A DNA stretch of 64,000 bases. Source: Stemphylium vesicarium (Eukaryota; Ascomycota; Dothideomycetes; Pleosporales; Pleosporaceae). The notes beneath the pieces are model-generated. The model did no database searches, was not told the DNA's origin, and saw nothing but the letters and a program-made list of their open reading frames with translations. Shown piece after piece: positions 1-10,981 of this stretch (position 1 is its first letter; each line of letters begins with the position of its first letter). Position numbers and translations under genes: made by a program. Location of the stretch: assembly GCA_004380135.1 (NCBI GenBank), contig QXCR01000001.1, forward strand, positions 558,001-622,000, written 5' to 3'.

Positions 1-263
1 GCGTCAGGTAAGCAAGTACCAGTGCAGCCACGACATGCTGCATGATTAAGCCATATGTTTCGAAGAGATCCCTCTTGGGAGGGCGTTGGAATCTTGGGCG
101 CCTACCTTCGTCGAGCGTAACACTCTAAAACGATTATTCTCAGCCCAGGAGATACGCTGCCTTGGAAGGTACCGTACTTCAATCCAAACATCGCTTGTAT
201 TGCCGAGCCGCGAATTCGACACCTGACTACACTCTAGCGCACGCAAATAACCAGTCATCGACA

Positions 264-2127
264 ATGGCAGACTCGGTCCGAACGAAACTTTCTGGGGGTT
301 TCGAACTCTTTGCAAGCGCTACACTCTTACAGATATTTGCGCTCATCTTCACTCTCGTTCGTTTCCATAGCAGACAAAGTATGTTAATTTCCTAACGAAA
401 GACCAGTGTTTCGGAAGATGGGTTATGAGGGGCATCTATCGCATATACTTCCATCCCTTGAAAGGTTTCCATGGACCCAGACTGTCCGCGTTCACCCGCA
501 TTCCCTACATCTACGCTATCGCAACAGGCAAGCAGCACATCTACCTATCCGACTTGCACGATCGGTACGGTGAAGTTGTGCGCGTATCGCCTGACGAACT
601 CAGCTTCATCAACACTCAAGCATGGCGGTAAAGACGATGCAATCACACGGAGAATGAGGGATCTCGTGCTGACTCCATTCACAGCGACATGCATGGCTAC
701 AGTCCCAAGAGCGACCGCGGTACCCAACCGCACAAACACTGGACACGCTACGGGAAAGCCGTCAATGGTGTCGATTCTCTGATTCTCATCAAAAACGACG
801 CCGAGCACGCGCGCGTCCGAAAGATCTTCAGTCCAGCCTTCTCCGACCGCGCGCTCACGCAACAAGAACCGCTCTTCACAAAATATATCGACCAGCTTGT
901 CCAAATACTCAAAGAAAGCAGCAAGGACAACTCCACACAAGGGAAAGCCGCCACGGTCGACCTCGTCCGTCTATACAGCTTTACGACATTTGACGTAATG
1001 GGCGACCTGACATTCGGCGAGCCACTGCACATGCTAACTAACGGTGACTACGACCCCTGGACACGCACCATCTTCGGGTCTCTAAAAGCCGGTCTGCGTC
1101 TCAACCTGATCCAGACGTTCTACCCGGCGGCCGCGAAACTGCTCTACCCCATCTTCGAAACCCTCTTCTCTAAAATGCGCTTCCGCCTCTTCGAAACAAA
1201 CGTACAGCGCGTAACGAAGCGTCTGGAAAAAGGGCGGCAGAGCTCTGGCGTCGATCTCTGGGACCTGATTCTCAAGCAAGAGGATCAGGGCAAGAAGGGG
1301 TTGACGAGGGGCGAGATGGATAGTAATGCCTCTACGTTTATGATAGCAGGGACCGAGACGACGGCTACGCTGCTAAGTGGACTGACGTATCTGCTACTGG
1401 AGAATACAGATTGTCTGGCTAAGTTGGTGGGAGAGATAAGAGAGGCTTTTGTAAAAGAGGAGCAGATTACCATGGAGGCTGTGGCCAAGTTACCATATCT
1501 CAAGGCCTGTATTAACGAGGCGTTTAGATTGTATCCGCCTGTTGCGGCTGGATTGCCGCGTTTGACGCCTGCGGATGGATCGACGGTTTGTGGGGTCTGG
1601 GTGCCGCCCGGTGTAAGTCTTTCTCTCTCCCTTTCCCTCCCTTTCTGCCACTCATCTCCACCGCTCAGGACTTCCTGAGGAGGACGAGCACCCGATGCTG
1701 ACGCTTTCCGCCCAAGACCACAGTTTCAGTCCCACACTACGCAATGTACCGCCACGCTTCCAACTTCTCCTCCCCGCACTCCTTCCATCCCGAGCGCTGG
1801 ACCGGCGATCCCCGCTTCTCATCTGATTCTCGCGCGGCGCTCCAGCCATTCTCCATTGGTTCGAGGGATTGTCTAGGGAAGAAGTAAGTTTCCCCCCCTC
1901 TTTACCCCATTGCCATCTCCGTCCCCCGCTACCGTCTTCTGGAGACTTCATTGACCGTTGTTTGTAGCATGGCGTTACATGAGATGCGGCTCATCATGTC
2001 CAAGGTGCTGTGGAATTTCGATTTGGAACTGTGTGAGGAGAGTAGGGGATGGATGGACCAGAGTGTCTTTTTGCTCTGGATGAAAAAGCCGTTGGTGGTT
2101 AGGGTGAAGGTGGCAGAAAGAGGGTGA
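264..2127 (+). CDS. Cytochrome P450 monooxygenase, five exons
   Basis: Haem-thiolate monooxygenase, probably ER-anchored. Proposed exons are 264-356, 407-627, 685-1612, 1717-1883 and 1968-2127, giving about 522 aa, the usual size for a fungal microsomal P450. The N-terminus is hydrophobic (membrane anchor). Visible motifs are the I-helix AGTETT (near residue 326), the K-helix NEAFR (ExxR, near 382), the PERW motif, and the haem loop FSIGSRDCLG with Cys466 as the thiolate ligand. The first intron is the weak point. The obvious GTATGT at 379 would give an intron of only 28 nt and break the frame, whereas a GTTCGT donor at 357 gives a 50-nt intron with branch CCTAAC (391-396) and keeps the frame. 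The 3' end converges on the EMI1-like gene 156 bp away. The substrate cannot be inferred, and no biosynthetic partner gene lies beside it. Confidence 0.88.
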
Positions 2128-2283
2128 AGAGGAACGAGAGAACAGGGTACGTGAATGCAAAGAATAAGGTACAAAAGTGGACAGTGTCAATGTAGTCCGT
2201 CGTTCGAGTTTGCGGTAATCGTCTGTATCGTGAGTAATGTTACACTTTATAAAAACATGGGTCAAACGTGCAATCGTCTTGAT

Positions 2284-3291
2284 CTAACCCCATCCCCACA
2301 ACGTCTTGATGGTATCGCCAAAAGTCGCCTGTCCAGCTTCTCTCCTCTTCAACCGAGCCACTCGCTCTTCGATGAATGTCTGTTCCAACTGTTTCGCAAC
2401 ACCGCTCTGAGCCCTCAACTCGCCCACGACGGCCATCCTCTCGATCTCGCGGTCCTCGGGCGTCAGACCCTCGAGCTTCTTCTCGTATTCCTTGCGTGCC
2501 TCTGGCTTGATCTGAGCCCAAACGTCGTTGTCGTCCGCTGTATTCGATTTCCCAATCTCAGCCACAGGAACGGTATTCGATGATGACGACGAAACTCCGC
2601 CCATTGCTTGCGCAACATTCCGTTTCGACAACACGCTCTCAAACTTCGGCGCTGGCCTCCCCTCCTCCTTTGCCTTTTCCATCTCCGCCTCTTGCTCCAT
2701 CATGCGCTGATACAATTTATCCGCATGCATCTGTATGCGTTCATCTTCCTCGGGAGACCGCGCATCCATAGTCATGTACCCCAGCGCTTTCAAGAACTTG
2801 GACTGCATATCGTAGCAGCGGTTGAACTTGCGCGACTCGGCCACGCACATTGTGCCCTGCGACCACCACGTCTTGGGGTTCCGGAAGCAGTCGAATTGCT
2901 CCATGTATTCCAGGGCGCAGTTCTCCATGGCTATGCGCCCGATGGAGGCTTTGCGGTCGTTGAAGGCATCGACGAGGTCGCGTAGTCGGTCTTGCTCGGA
3001 CTTGCCCCGGTCGTTGAGGACGTCTTGGGGTGTGTAGTTTTTCCAGAGGTCGGCGTAGCGTCCATCTTGAAATTGGGATTGTGGCGGTACGAAAGGTTTC
3101 GAGGGCTCGGCTGGTTCTTGGGATTGCGACGGTGTGGGTGCTGTGGGTGCTTCGGCGGGCTTTTCTTTGGGCGCAGATGGTAATGAGGGTCTGGGGCCTG
3201 TGGGCGCTTCTTTCTTCAAAAAGTCGCGGAGAGAGGGGTCGAGCTGGTCTTGCCCGTTGGAGCTGTTGGAGCTACCCCATAGCCAGCCCAT
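2284..3291 (-). CDS. EMI1-like twin CX9C protein (DUF3128 / PANTS-like family)
   Basis: A single uninterrupted 335-residue frame. Residues 1-75 are proline/serine-rich and low in complexity. The conserved core follows, with Cys125-x9-Cys135 and Cys149-x9-Cys159, a twin CX9C arrangement in the family that contains yeast Emi1. A charged helical segment and a lysine/arginine-rich C-terminus complete it. Twin CX9C proteins generally form two disulfides in the mitochondrial intermembrane space. Yeast Emi1 is linked genetically to induction of early meiotic genes. Which role applies here cannot be seen. The start ATG at 3291 is the only sensible one and precedes a short aromatic stretch (GWLWGSS). 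The gene is divergent from the AME1-like gene with 228 bp between start codons, so the two probably share a promoter region. Confidence 0.8.
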   Translation of the reverse strand: MGWLWGSSNSSNGQDQLDPSLRDFLKKEAPTGPRPSLPSAPKEKPAEAPTAPTPSQSQEPAEPSKPFVPPQSQFQDGRYADLWKNYTPQDVLNDRGKSEQDRLRDLVDAFNDRKASIGRIAMENCALEYMEQFDCFRNPKTWWSQGTMCVAESRKFNRCYDMQSKFLKALGYMTMDARSPEEDERIQMHADKLYQRMMEQEAEMEKAKEEGRPAPKFESVLSKRNVAQAMGGVSSSSSNTVPVAEIGKSNTADDNDVWAQIKPEARKEYEKKLEGLTPEDREIERMAVVGELRAQSGVAKQLEQTFIEERVARLKRREAGQATFGDTIKTLWGWG

Positions 3292-3519
3292 TCTTCTTTT
3301 CCGATGCCAATGTTCTTGGTTGTGGTGCGATATTTTGCACAGTGAATGGAATTATTGCGGGGATGAGGAAGCGTGAGCATGGGTTCGGTAGGCCGAGCGT
3401 TGGTTCGGTCATGGCTGCATGGGCTGGCTGGCGCGTCGGCCCTCATAACACTGGTCCAACACCACTACGCGACCAGAGCAGACAGACTTACAAAACAAAT
3501 TGCTACAACACCCATCGTT

Positions 3520-5807
3520 ATGGCGCCAGTCGGTAGGAATTCAGTTCTTCCACTTGTGTATACTTTGGGTACTAACGTATCCATAGATCGCCGCGAACAT
3601 CGACAACAGCGCGTGCGCGGTGCTGGGTAAGACATTGTGCACAACACGCAAACAATCCAAGACTGATCCTCGCCAGCCCTTCTTCAGTACAGGCGTCTTT
3701 CGGTTTCAATTTTGGCGCTCTCGGCGCACCTCCTGCCAAACAGGCCTCGCTCCCTCCCCAACCGTCGTCCCGTCGAACGCCAGTCCAAAAGACACCACGC
3801 GGTGCAAATGGCTCAGTACAACGACCCAGAAGCGCGTCGCTCCAGCGCAGCGGCGCGTCCAAACGTAGCAGCACACCCAAGGCCAGCACTGTAACCCCGC
3901 AGTTGGGCAAGAGGAAGCGGGGCTCGCCCAATGCACAGCCCGGCGCAGATGATGCAGAGCAAGACGAACTGAGCCCAGACCGAGAAGAGGTTGCGCGCTC
4001 CATCGAGAAGACCAGGAGAGTGGTTGGGACCATCTCTCCCATACACGAGGAACAAGACAACGGGCCGGATGAGCTATCTGTATTGGAGGATAGCACCAGT
4101 ATTGTGCGCGAGAACATATTCGCCAAATCTACCGTGATGAAAAGGACACCACCCAAGGCAGTCGCACAGCCGCCGGCGCTGCCGAAGAGCGCGATACAAG
4201 AGACACCCACCACTGGCACGAACGGACGCACATCGGTTAGGTCACAGCGCTCGACATCAAGAAGATCCAAGTCGACCGATCCTGTGCCCGCAACGCCCAG
4301 CCTGTTTCCGAACGGGCAGCGGAGAACATCCTCTGCCTCACGGTCCGCCTCACGAGTCAACAACAGCCTCAACACACCGGCTGCAGCACCAGTGGCAGAA
4401 GAGGGCGAGGATGAGCTCTCGCCACAAGCGGCAACATCTACGCCGCGCGTAGTTGGTAGTGAACCACGGCCACAGCAGACGCCTCAGGAAGAGACGGAAA
4501 TGGATGTGGATGAGTTGTCTCCACAGGTGCAGCCCTCGCCAACACAGAAATGGCCGACACCACCGGAGTTTGTGCAGGAACCAACGCAGGAGAAGGAGAC
4601 TGAAGTTGAAGAGCAAGCAGCTGCACCTCAGTCGACTAAGCGAGGGCGTGGCAGACCACGACGAGTAGTCGAGGATAATGAAGAGGAAGATGCTCCAACG
4701 GAAACCCCGGCGGAAACCCCAGCGAAGCCTGCTGAGCCTGTGAAACCACCGCAAGTGGTGGCAGACAAAGACGAAGGTGCCTCGGAAGCCGCTCCTGCAA
4801 ACCCTCCAAAACGTGGTAGGCCTCGCAAAGAGGTTGTGGTGCGCGAGAGCGAACCCCAAGCAACGCCAGTCACACGCAAACCGAGACAGAAGAAGAGCAA
4901 GGAATCCGTGGCCGAAGCCACCGACGAGACGGTTGACGAGCTATCTCCTGGTCATGCAAAAGCGACCACACGGCCGGTCAAATCTGCAAGACAGGATGAT
5001 ACAGTGGAACTCTCTAGTGTACACGAGGAGTCGGATGAGGAAGAAGAGCCTGCACAGGAGGAGGAGGCTGAACCAACTCCACGACCTGCGCCGAAACGAC
5101 TGTCTCCCAAGCAAGCACAACCTGTCAAACCCTCGACAGAAAAGCCTGCTCGAAAACGTCAAAAGTTCCTGGGACCTAAACAGGCCATTTCCGTGATGCG
5201 CATAAAGGGCTCCACTGTCCGGGGCATTACGGTAGCAGACACCACGCGCACAATCCTGGAAGAAAACATCGACCACCGCCTCAAACGCATGGCCGATAAA
5301 TTGCAAAACTCACAAGACTCTGATCGCAGAAAGGAGCTACGAAGCGAAATCAACCTCTCCATCACCTTCAAGGAGAGCTTGAACGAGAAGTTGATGGATC
5401 TCCAAGACGCTAATGACGTCCTAAGCACGAATTTCCAAAAGGAGAAACTCTTCAGACGTGCCAACGCCGATTTGCGGAAAGAGATACTTGCTCTCCAGAA
5501 CAGCCGGCAGGAAATCGCCATCGAGCACGATGACATACAGACACAGTACGAAGCTGACAGGGCCAAAGTGGAGGCTAAGAATACGCTCAGTGACAACATG
5601 TTTGCCATTGAGGCTGCGATTAAGAACGGTCGCGCAAAGGCGCGCAAGGAAGGAAGGGAAGAGGAAGGTCCAGACATTCCACTAAGCATGCTGCTAGAGA
5701 ATGTCGGCAAGGATGTCGGCTCGCGTGGCGGTGGTCTTTTGGCCAATGTTAGGGGCTTCAACGGGCTTCTGGAACGGGCGGCGGGTTGGCTAGAAGGAAG
5801 AGCTTGA
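3520..5807 (+). CDS. Inner kinetochore AME1/CENP-U-like protein with AT-hooks
   Basis: Proposed exons are 3520-3532, 3587-3626 and 3677-5807, giving about 727 aa. The first introns are 54 and 50 nt, the first with branch ACTAAC at 3571. Splicing yields a basic N-terminus ending in a QQRVRGAG segment followed by FGFNFG, which reads like the conserved N-terminal tip of fungal AME1-type proteins. The middle is disordered, rich in P, E, K and T, with two AT-hook cores (GRGRPRR and KRGRPRK) and five DELS(P/V) motifs. The last 200 residues form predicted coiled coil beginning at RIKGSTVRGITVADT, matching in general form the AME1/CENP-U domain of the COMA inner-kinetochore complex, which links the centromere to the Mis12 complex. 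The family call rests on the N-terminal tip, the C-terminal coiled coil and the AT-hooks. A generic AT-hook protein is the alternative. Confidence 0.6.
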
Positions 5808-6590
5808 TCAGTCGCAGCGAAGCCAGCTGGATGGCGTTTTTTTTTTTACTCTTGTGTACATTCGGATACGATACCCGGCATAACTGCCACACTCGGAATA
5901 GAGTTTCTTCTGACTTTCATCTCTCGCAATCTTTGTTGACATGGGTACGCAGCGAACCTCAGTAATGATCACGAATCCAAGATAGTTTGGGACCTCGGAT
6001 GTAGTGTGAGGCAATCTAGAGGGGTGGCGCGTGGCTGACTGCGCTTTCGTGCTAGTGGCCGCTGTTACGAATGATGAGCTTCTCCGCATTGCGTTCGTCA
6101 TGGTGCATCACCAGAACCTGCCTATACATCACCAGGCTCGCTACCCACAGTAAACGACGGTTTTGACAGCTAAACTGTTTCCTCACCTCGGTCTAGACTC
6201 CTTTCTCAAATTGCATGCTTCAAATTTGCCTTCCCCATCGGTTGGTGTCTCAGGCTGCTCTTCGACGCTACTCTGTATTGCGCCGAACTACGCTTCCGCA
6301 GCCCCGTTTGCTCGCTTCACCTGGCTATCCAGTTCAGCATTACGAATACATCCACGGGCAGCCTGATGTCCCCCAATTGAGGTGTAAAGAGTGTAATTTT
6401 TCTCGTCTAATGTACGCTTTTTGCATTCGTTTTACGAGACAAGCAGGGTCTCTAGCAGGGTTGCTTACCCGTGTGACGCTCATCACCGGATCCGCGCAAG
6501 CGATAGTATACCAAGAAGTTTCACTGGACTAAGACGCCTCTCAACTGACCTGGACCACCACTACCCTTAAGTCGTCACCCAAGCCTCAGC
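5808..6590 (+). other. Intergenic, no gene seen
   Basis: Contains the 3' region of the AME1-like gene, including a run of ten T at about 5837, and the promoter of the next gene. The small open frames here show no composition or motif suggesting a protein. Confidence 0.6.
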
Positions 6591-8105
6591 ATGACTCGTG
6601 CGCCAGCTACTGTCGACAAAAGTCAGGCAATAACACCGTTGACTCCCCCACCTGTTCCTGCTACATCGACGGACAGAAACTTTCTTCTGCCGTCTCCAAC
6701 GTCGCCTCGGAAGCCGGCAAATCGGCTTTTGGCACAGGCACACCAGCGAAGAACATTCTTGAAACACTTGAAACAATGGTCCCTGAGCCACGACTCTAGC
6801 ACGCATTTCCAAGGAAAAATAAGTCTGCTGCCCCCTAATCCAAACAGGATAGAAGAGCTGGCCTTGGGCAAAAGTGTGCAGTGTGTACTTACCGACTCGA
6901 GCTTTACGGATCTCAGGAAGAAGATTGTTGTCAGGCTGTTTGGTCCGCAAATGATCAGTAAGAGCAAGGAACGAAGTGCGAAAGTAGCTATGAAGAAGGA
7001 CAGTATGGATGCGTATGATGGCAGGGGAAGGCTCTCGGAGCTGGAGGTGGATATATCGACATCCATCAAAGACGACAAGACACGGTCGATATCGCAAACC
7101 AGCTTCAGTCCATCGAGCAGCTGCTACAAGCTCGTTATCCGCTGCGGTTCCGGCTGGTTGACCGCCCGCGACTACCTCAACCGATTCTATCTCACACATC
7201 TCGCTGCCAGGAATCCCGGACCCCATGCGAATTCCATCTTGAAAACCGCAAATCACACCTTCAGCACGCGGTCCCAAGCCCTCGGACCGCAACCTGCTGC
7301 AAGCGACACAGTAACCATCCAGCCTCTCTTCCACCCCTTCCTCCGCCTCCCCCAGGAGCTGCAAGAAATGATCTGGATGACGGCAGCAGATCTAACAAAA
7401 GACTACGACCTCTGCCCGGAAACGCGGCTTCGAGTGCATCCAAAGCCCATCCAGTCACCCATCAGTCTGTCAACTCTACTCCGCATCTCGCCCTCCATCA
7501 CCGCCACAATGCAGTCCTACATCCTGCACCGCACAGCCTTCCACTTCGGTCTCACGGGAACCACAAACTTCCTCTGGCAATCCGGGCCCGTCAACCGCGC
7601 GCACGTACGGCGTCTTGCCTTCCATTTCGGCCGTGGCGCCCTCTTGCACTGCGTGCGCTGGCTCGCACCCGACGAAATCTTCGATCTCCTCCAACCTCCC
7701 GTCCAGCGCGAAATGGGTGGACTCCCCTTCTTCTGGCGCGCCCAACTACGCACCATGGCCAAGGAAGTGCATCTCCGCGAGCTCATCGTCGATCTTAGAG
7801 CTATTCGCCAGGCGGACGTTGCTATGGTGGTTAGGATCATGAGGGAGCTGTTTGGTAGCGTGGAGCGGGTGAGCTTTGTCGAGACGGATTATCTAGGCGC
7901 CACGACTGTGATCGCGGAGGGCGATGAGCGGCTTAAGGAGGTTGATAGGAAGACTTCGTGGAGGGAGTTGACGAGGGGCTATGTCGATAGATATCGCGCG
8001 CAGGTTGGGTGGCATAATTATCACTTTGGGCTCGGCATTGCGGAGATGAGTGATGAGGAGTTGGATGTGTTGATGGATAAGGAGAGTGCATTTTTTGATA
8101 GTTAG
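6591..8105 (+). CDS. Hypothetical protein with an F-box/2EXR-like segment
   Basis: One open frame of 504 codons with ATG at 6591. The N-terminal 230 residues are low in complexity and unrecognised. From about residue 250 the sequence FLRLPQELQEMIW resembles the opening of the fungal F-box-like/2EXR domain (LPxELxxMIW), which is usually followed by variable folded sequence. The C-terminal half is rich in aromatic, histidine and arginine residues and looks globular. No catalytic motif is visible. In this family the segment is thought to be a protein-interaction fold, but its partners are generally unknown. An intron in the N-terminal half cannot be excluded, because that part looks unlike conserved coding sequence. 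The stop codon is followed immediately by a GGGTTTT-type repeat. Confidence 0.6.
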   Translation: MTRAPATVDKSQAITPLTPPPVPATSTDRNFLLPSPTSPRKPANRLLAQAHQRRTFLKHLKQWSLSHDSSTHFQGKISLLPPNPNRIEELALGKSVQCVLTDSSFTDLRKKIVVRLFGPQMISKSKERSAKVAMKKDSMDAYDGRGRLSELEVDISTSIKDDKTRSISQTSFSPSSSCYKLVIRCGSGWLTARDYLNRFYLTHLAARNPGPHANSILKTANHTFSTRSQALGPQPAASDTVTIQPLFHPFLRLPQELQEMIWMTAADLTKDYDLCPETRLRVHPKPIQSPISLSTLLRISPSITATMQSYILHRTAFHFGLTGTTNFLWQSGPVNRAHVRRLAFHFGRGALLHCVRWLAPDEIFDLLQPPVQREMGGLPFFWRAQLRTMAKEVHLRELIVDLRAIRQADVAMVVRIMRELFGSVERVSFVETDYLGATTVIAEGDERLKEVDRKTSWRELTRGYVDRYRAQVGWHNYHFGLGIAEMSDEELDVLMDKESAFFDS

Positions 8106-9076
8106 GGTTCTGGTTTTGGGTTTTGGGTTTTGGATATGTGGCAATGAGTTTTTTTCCTGTATGATGAGGATATATATATTATATATCCAGGCGGTGCGAG
8201 TGGTATAGGTCATGCCTGCCATGAAATATTTTCACATGATGGCTTCTGCTGTGTCTTTTCTATGGGTGATTTTGACGTTGTGGTGGCGGATTGCATGATC
8301 TCTTCACTCCCAAGCAGGGCTGTTGCAGGTCCCAGCTGGAATCATTCTTATAACCACAGAATTGCGCTCTGATTATCAGACTACCTATCGCTCACACAAT
8401 TGCTCCGTCACTGTCGCCATCAGGCCCTCATTCCTTTGTAGGGCTGTTGCAACTCGCTCAGGGTGAAGGGTGGCGAATGTTGTACATGCTATGGAGATTA
8501 ACGGACTACTCGGGGATTTTCGCGAGGGTTGCATCAAAATTTACATTTCTTCTGCAAGTGTAGAATTACAGTTCGTAGGAAATTGCGCGTCTGGCGGGGC
8601 AGAAGAAACGGGATATTGCAGTTGTTGTTTGTGGAACCGAGAATAGGGGACAGCCAAGCAGGGATTATCGATACCGACGTTTGGGGAGGCAACAACCAGT
8701 GTGGCTGCAGCCTCGCTCGTCTCTGACATCACATCCTGGAACTTCATGCGTCCTTTGCTAACGTTTCTTTATCCGCTATCTCTCTCATTTGGGCTGGTAT
8801 AGAAGGCAACGTTCTTTGTCGCAATTCAAAGGGTGCCGCGCTGTTTTGGTGGTCGCGAAAGGGTTCACGTCGCGTGTTTATCTTAATCAACTCGCCTTCA
8901 CTTCGCCTTTATCCCGTTTAGAGCATCACTTACGAGCGCACATCTACAATTACATGCCTCCTACCCTTGCGAGCGCATTCTTGACTTTCAGTCCTGCGAC
9001 TACCGCGAGCAATTCTCTTGAGGCACCTCTCTCACCCAAATAACATCAAGACACCCACGATCCAAACACCGTCCGT
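8106..9076 (+). other. Intergenic with short GGGTTTT repeats
   Basis: At 8104-8136 the 3' flank contains TTAGGG once and then three GGTTTTG-type units, a small telomere-like simple repeat. The motif AGGGCTGTTGCA occurs twice (about 8316 and 8440). No coding sequence is supported. The last 150 bases are presumably the 5' UTR of the next gene. Confidence 0.5.
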
Positions 9077-10981
9077 ATGGCCAGCGACAACAATTCCATC
9101 GAATGTAAATCATGCGCTAGAGCTCTGGCAGTTGTTACGCCTTCCGGACTTAACCCAGTAACGGCACCAGATAATGACGGGTGTAGCACATGCCAGCAGT
9201 TCAACACGCTTTACGATGCTATACAAGCTGCGGATGCCGACTGGGCGGTTTTCGAAAATAAGCGCGATTCAATCACCAAAAGCTTTGCGCGAGAGAACCA
9301 CAAGAAGGCCCGCATAGAGTTTGACAACTGGCTGATGACTGTTGAGGCGCCCGCGATCCCCAAACCTGGAGAACGCAAGACGCGTCGCGAAGGCGTAGTT
9401 CCGGAGGAGCAGGATATTTTCGGCGGAAGCGAGGAGGAACAACCGGGTATTAAGCGTCGAAGATCGCACTCGCCCAGCACTCAAGTCTCCGTACCCTCCG
9501 GTGAGCTGTCAGACTCAACCTCGCAGCAACGCGATGTCACAAGTTTATCCTTCCGCCCATCGCCTAAGCGGTCGCGAAGCACCAATTCTCTGCCAGGACG
9601 AAAGCGACTCAAGTTTTCAGAGACGGTCGAATTCCATGAAACTTACCGGCCCAGTGAGGAATACCACCGGCCTAGTGAGACATATGTAAGAGGCCGCAAT
9701 GCTCCTCCCGAAGGATCGGAGTATATGGATACGAGCGGATCAGGCCAAACATTTCTCAAATTCACACAAATGAAAAAGGTTGGCGCCAAATGGGTGGAAC
9801 TGAGCGAAGAGGAGCTCGTGAAAAAGAACCGAAGTACGAGATCCGCGACAGGACAGCAGAAACTCGAGATGTCGGAGGAAATGGAACCTCAAGAGATGAA
9901 TAGCGATGCGGTAGCTGGATCGGAGCAGATTGGAGGAGAGGCGCCACCAGATGCTCGCGCAGCCAGGTTGGCAAGACGAGCTAAGGGGACGGCTGCCATG
10001 AGCTCAGCGCCAACGAAAAACACAAGTGCTCGGAATCGAAGAAGCAGGACCTCGCGCAATGCAAAAGAACCGTCCACAGATGGCGCATCGGAAGGGGTTC
10101 AAGGACCTTCTGAACTAACAGCCCTCGCCTCGTCGACATCAACAGAAGACGAAACGAGGCTCACTACAAACGAAGGCCTAGACACAGTGAAGAGGGTCGA
10201 AACAGGAGAAGAAAGGCTGGAACAAACAGCCAGCGCGGCTACCGAAAACGCAAGCACTGTAGCCATGCACGATGGCCAGCTACACGCAGGACCGCCCCAC
10301 GACCAGCCCCACCCCGACACTCAACGTACTAAGACAGCAGCGTATCAAGACGAAGTTATTCAGCATGACACTGAGTACGTGGAGACTGGGCCAACCTCCG
10401 TTATCGCACCCAACCACACAAATCCTGAGCGTCTGGATAAACCCACGTGCATAGGCTGGGAAGATGCCTCCGATACCACTGCTCGAGACGCAAGACGCGC
10501 AGCATCTACAAGGCTGGCCCTACATCCTACGTCATCTAGCTCTGATGGCATTGCAGAATTTTCCAAGGCTGCAGATAGACAAGACTTGAGCTGTTTATCG
10601 CAAGCCCATCATGGTGCTTCCACGGAGGATGAAGACGTCAGCGACATGGTATGCAAGACCCCAGAACAATTGTCGGGGGAAATTGCTCCACCAGGACCCA
10701 AAACGAATCCGACGGAGAGAGCTCTTCGGCAGTCATCCGAAGCTGGTGAGCATCCGATTGAGGGCTTTAATCCGACAAACTGGCCTAGCCACAGGCCCCA
10801 TGACCCATTTCCTCCCCCTGCGACTACCGAAACCGTTATTGAGCTGCAGGACCCTGATGTATTCGCCGCGGCCGTTCCTCTCACGCAAGACATGCAGGAC
10901 CGAGCCGGAGTAGCACTCGGAGGTAGAAGAGGAGAAATGATCGACGAGGCTGGGGAGGCTGCGAGTCAGGAACCCGCATGA
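9077..10981 (+). CDS. Hypothetical protein with N-terminal CxxC pairs, long disordered tail
   Basis: One open frame of 634 codons starting at ATG 9077. I do not recognise the family. The first 45 residues carry two cysteine pairs (CKSC and CSTC, about 30 residues apart) that could hold a zinc ion. A helical segment rich in W, F, D and K follows (about residues 46-100). The rest is hydrophilic, rich in E, S, T and A, with several basic clusters (for example KRRRSHSP and KRSRSTNSLPGRKR) that look like nuclear localisation signals. The arrangement suggests a nuclear protein with a small N-terminal domain and a disordered body. No enzyme motif is visible. The frame has no internal break and no clear intron. 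Confidence 0.6.
   Translation: MASDNNSIECKSCARALAVVTPSGLNPVTAPDNDGCSTCQQFNTLYDAIQAADADWAVFENKRDSITKSFARENHKKARIEFDNWLMTVEAPAIPKPGERKTRREGVVPEEQDIFGGSEEEQPGIKRRRSHSPSTQVSVPSGELSDSTSQQRDVTSLSFRPSPKRSRSTNSLPGRKRLKFSETVEFHETYRPSEEYHRPSETYVRGRNAPPEGSEYMDTSGSGQTFLKFTQMKKVGAKWVELSEEELVKKNRSTRSATGQQKLEMSEEMEPQEMNSDAVAGSEQIGGEAPPDARAARLARRAKGTAAMSSAPTKNTSARNRRSRTSRNAKEPSTDGASEGVQGPSELTALASSTSTEDETRLTTNEGLDTVKRVETGEERLEQTASAATENASTVAMHDGQLHAGPPHDQPHPDTQRTKTAAYQDEVIQHDTEYVETGPTSVIAPNHTNPERLDKPTCIGWEDASDTTARDARRAASTRLALHPTSSSSDGIAEFSKAADRQDLSCLSQAHHGASTEDEDVSDMVCKTPEQLSGEIAPPGPKTNPTERALRQSSEAGEHPIEGFNPTNWPSHRPHDPFPPPATTETVIELQDPDVFAAAVPLTQDMQDRAGVALGGRRGEMIDEAGEAASQEPA

Noticed and set aside
3572..4375. 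267-codon antisense frame over the AME1-like gene
   Set aside because: Opposite strand of a coherent coding sequence; no motif, and the sense strand explains the coding bias.
8104..8136. Telomere-like TTAGGG/GGGTTTT sequence
   Set aside because: Only one TTAGGG and about three GGGTTTT units directly after a stop codon; too short and degenerate to indicate an old chromosome end.
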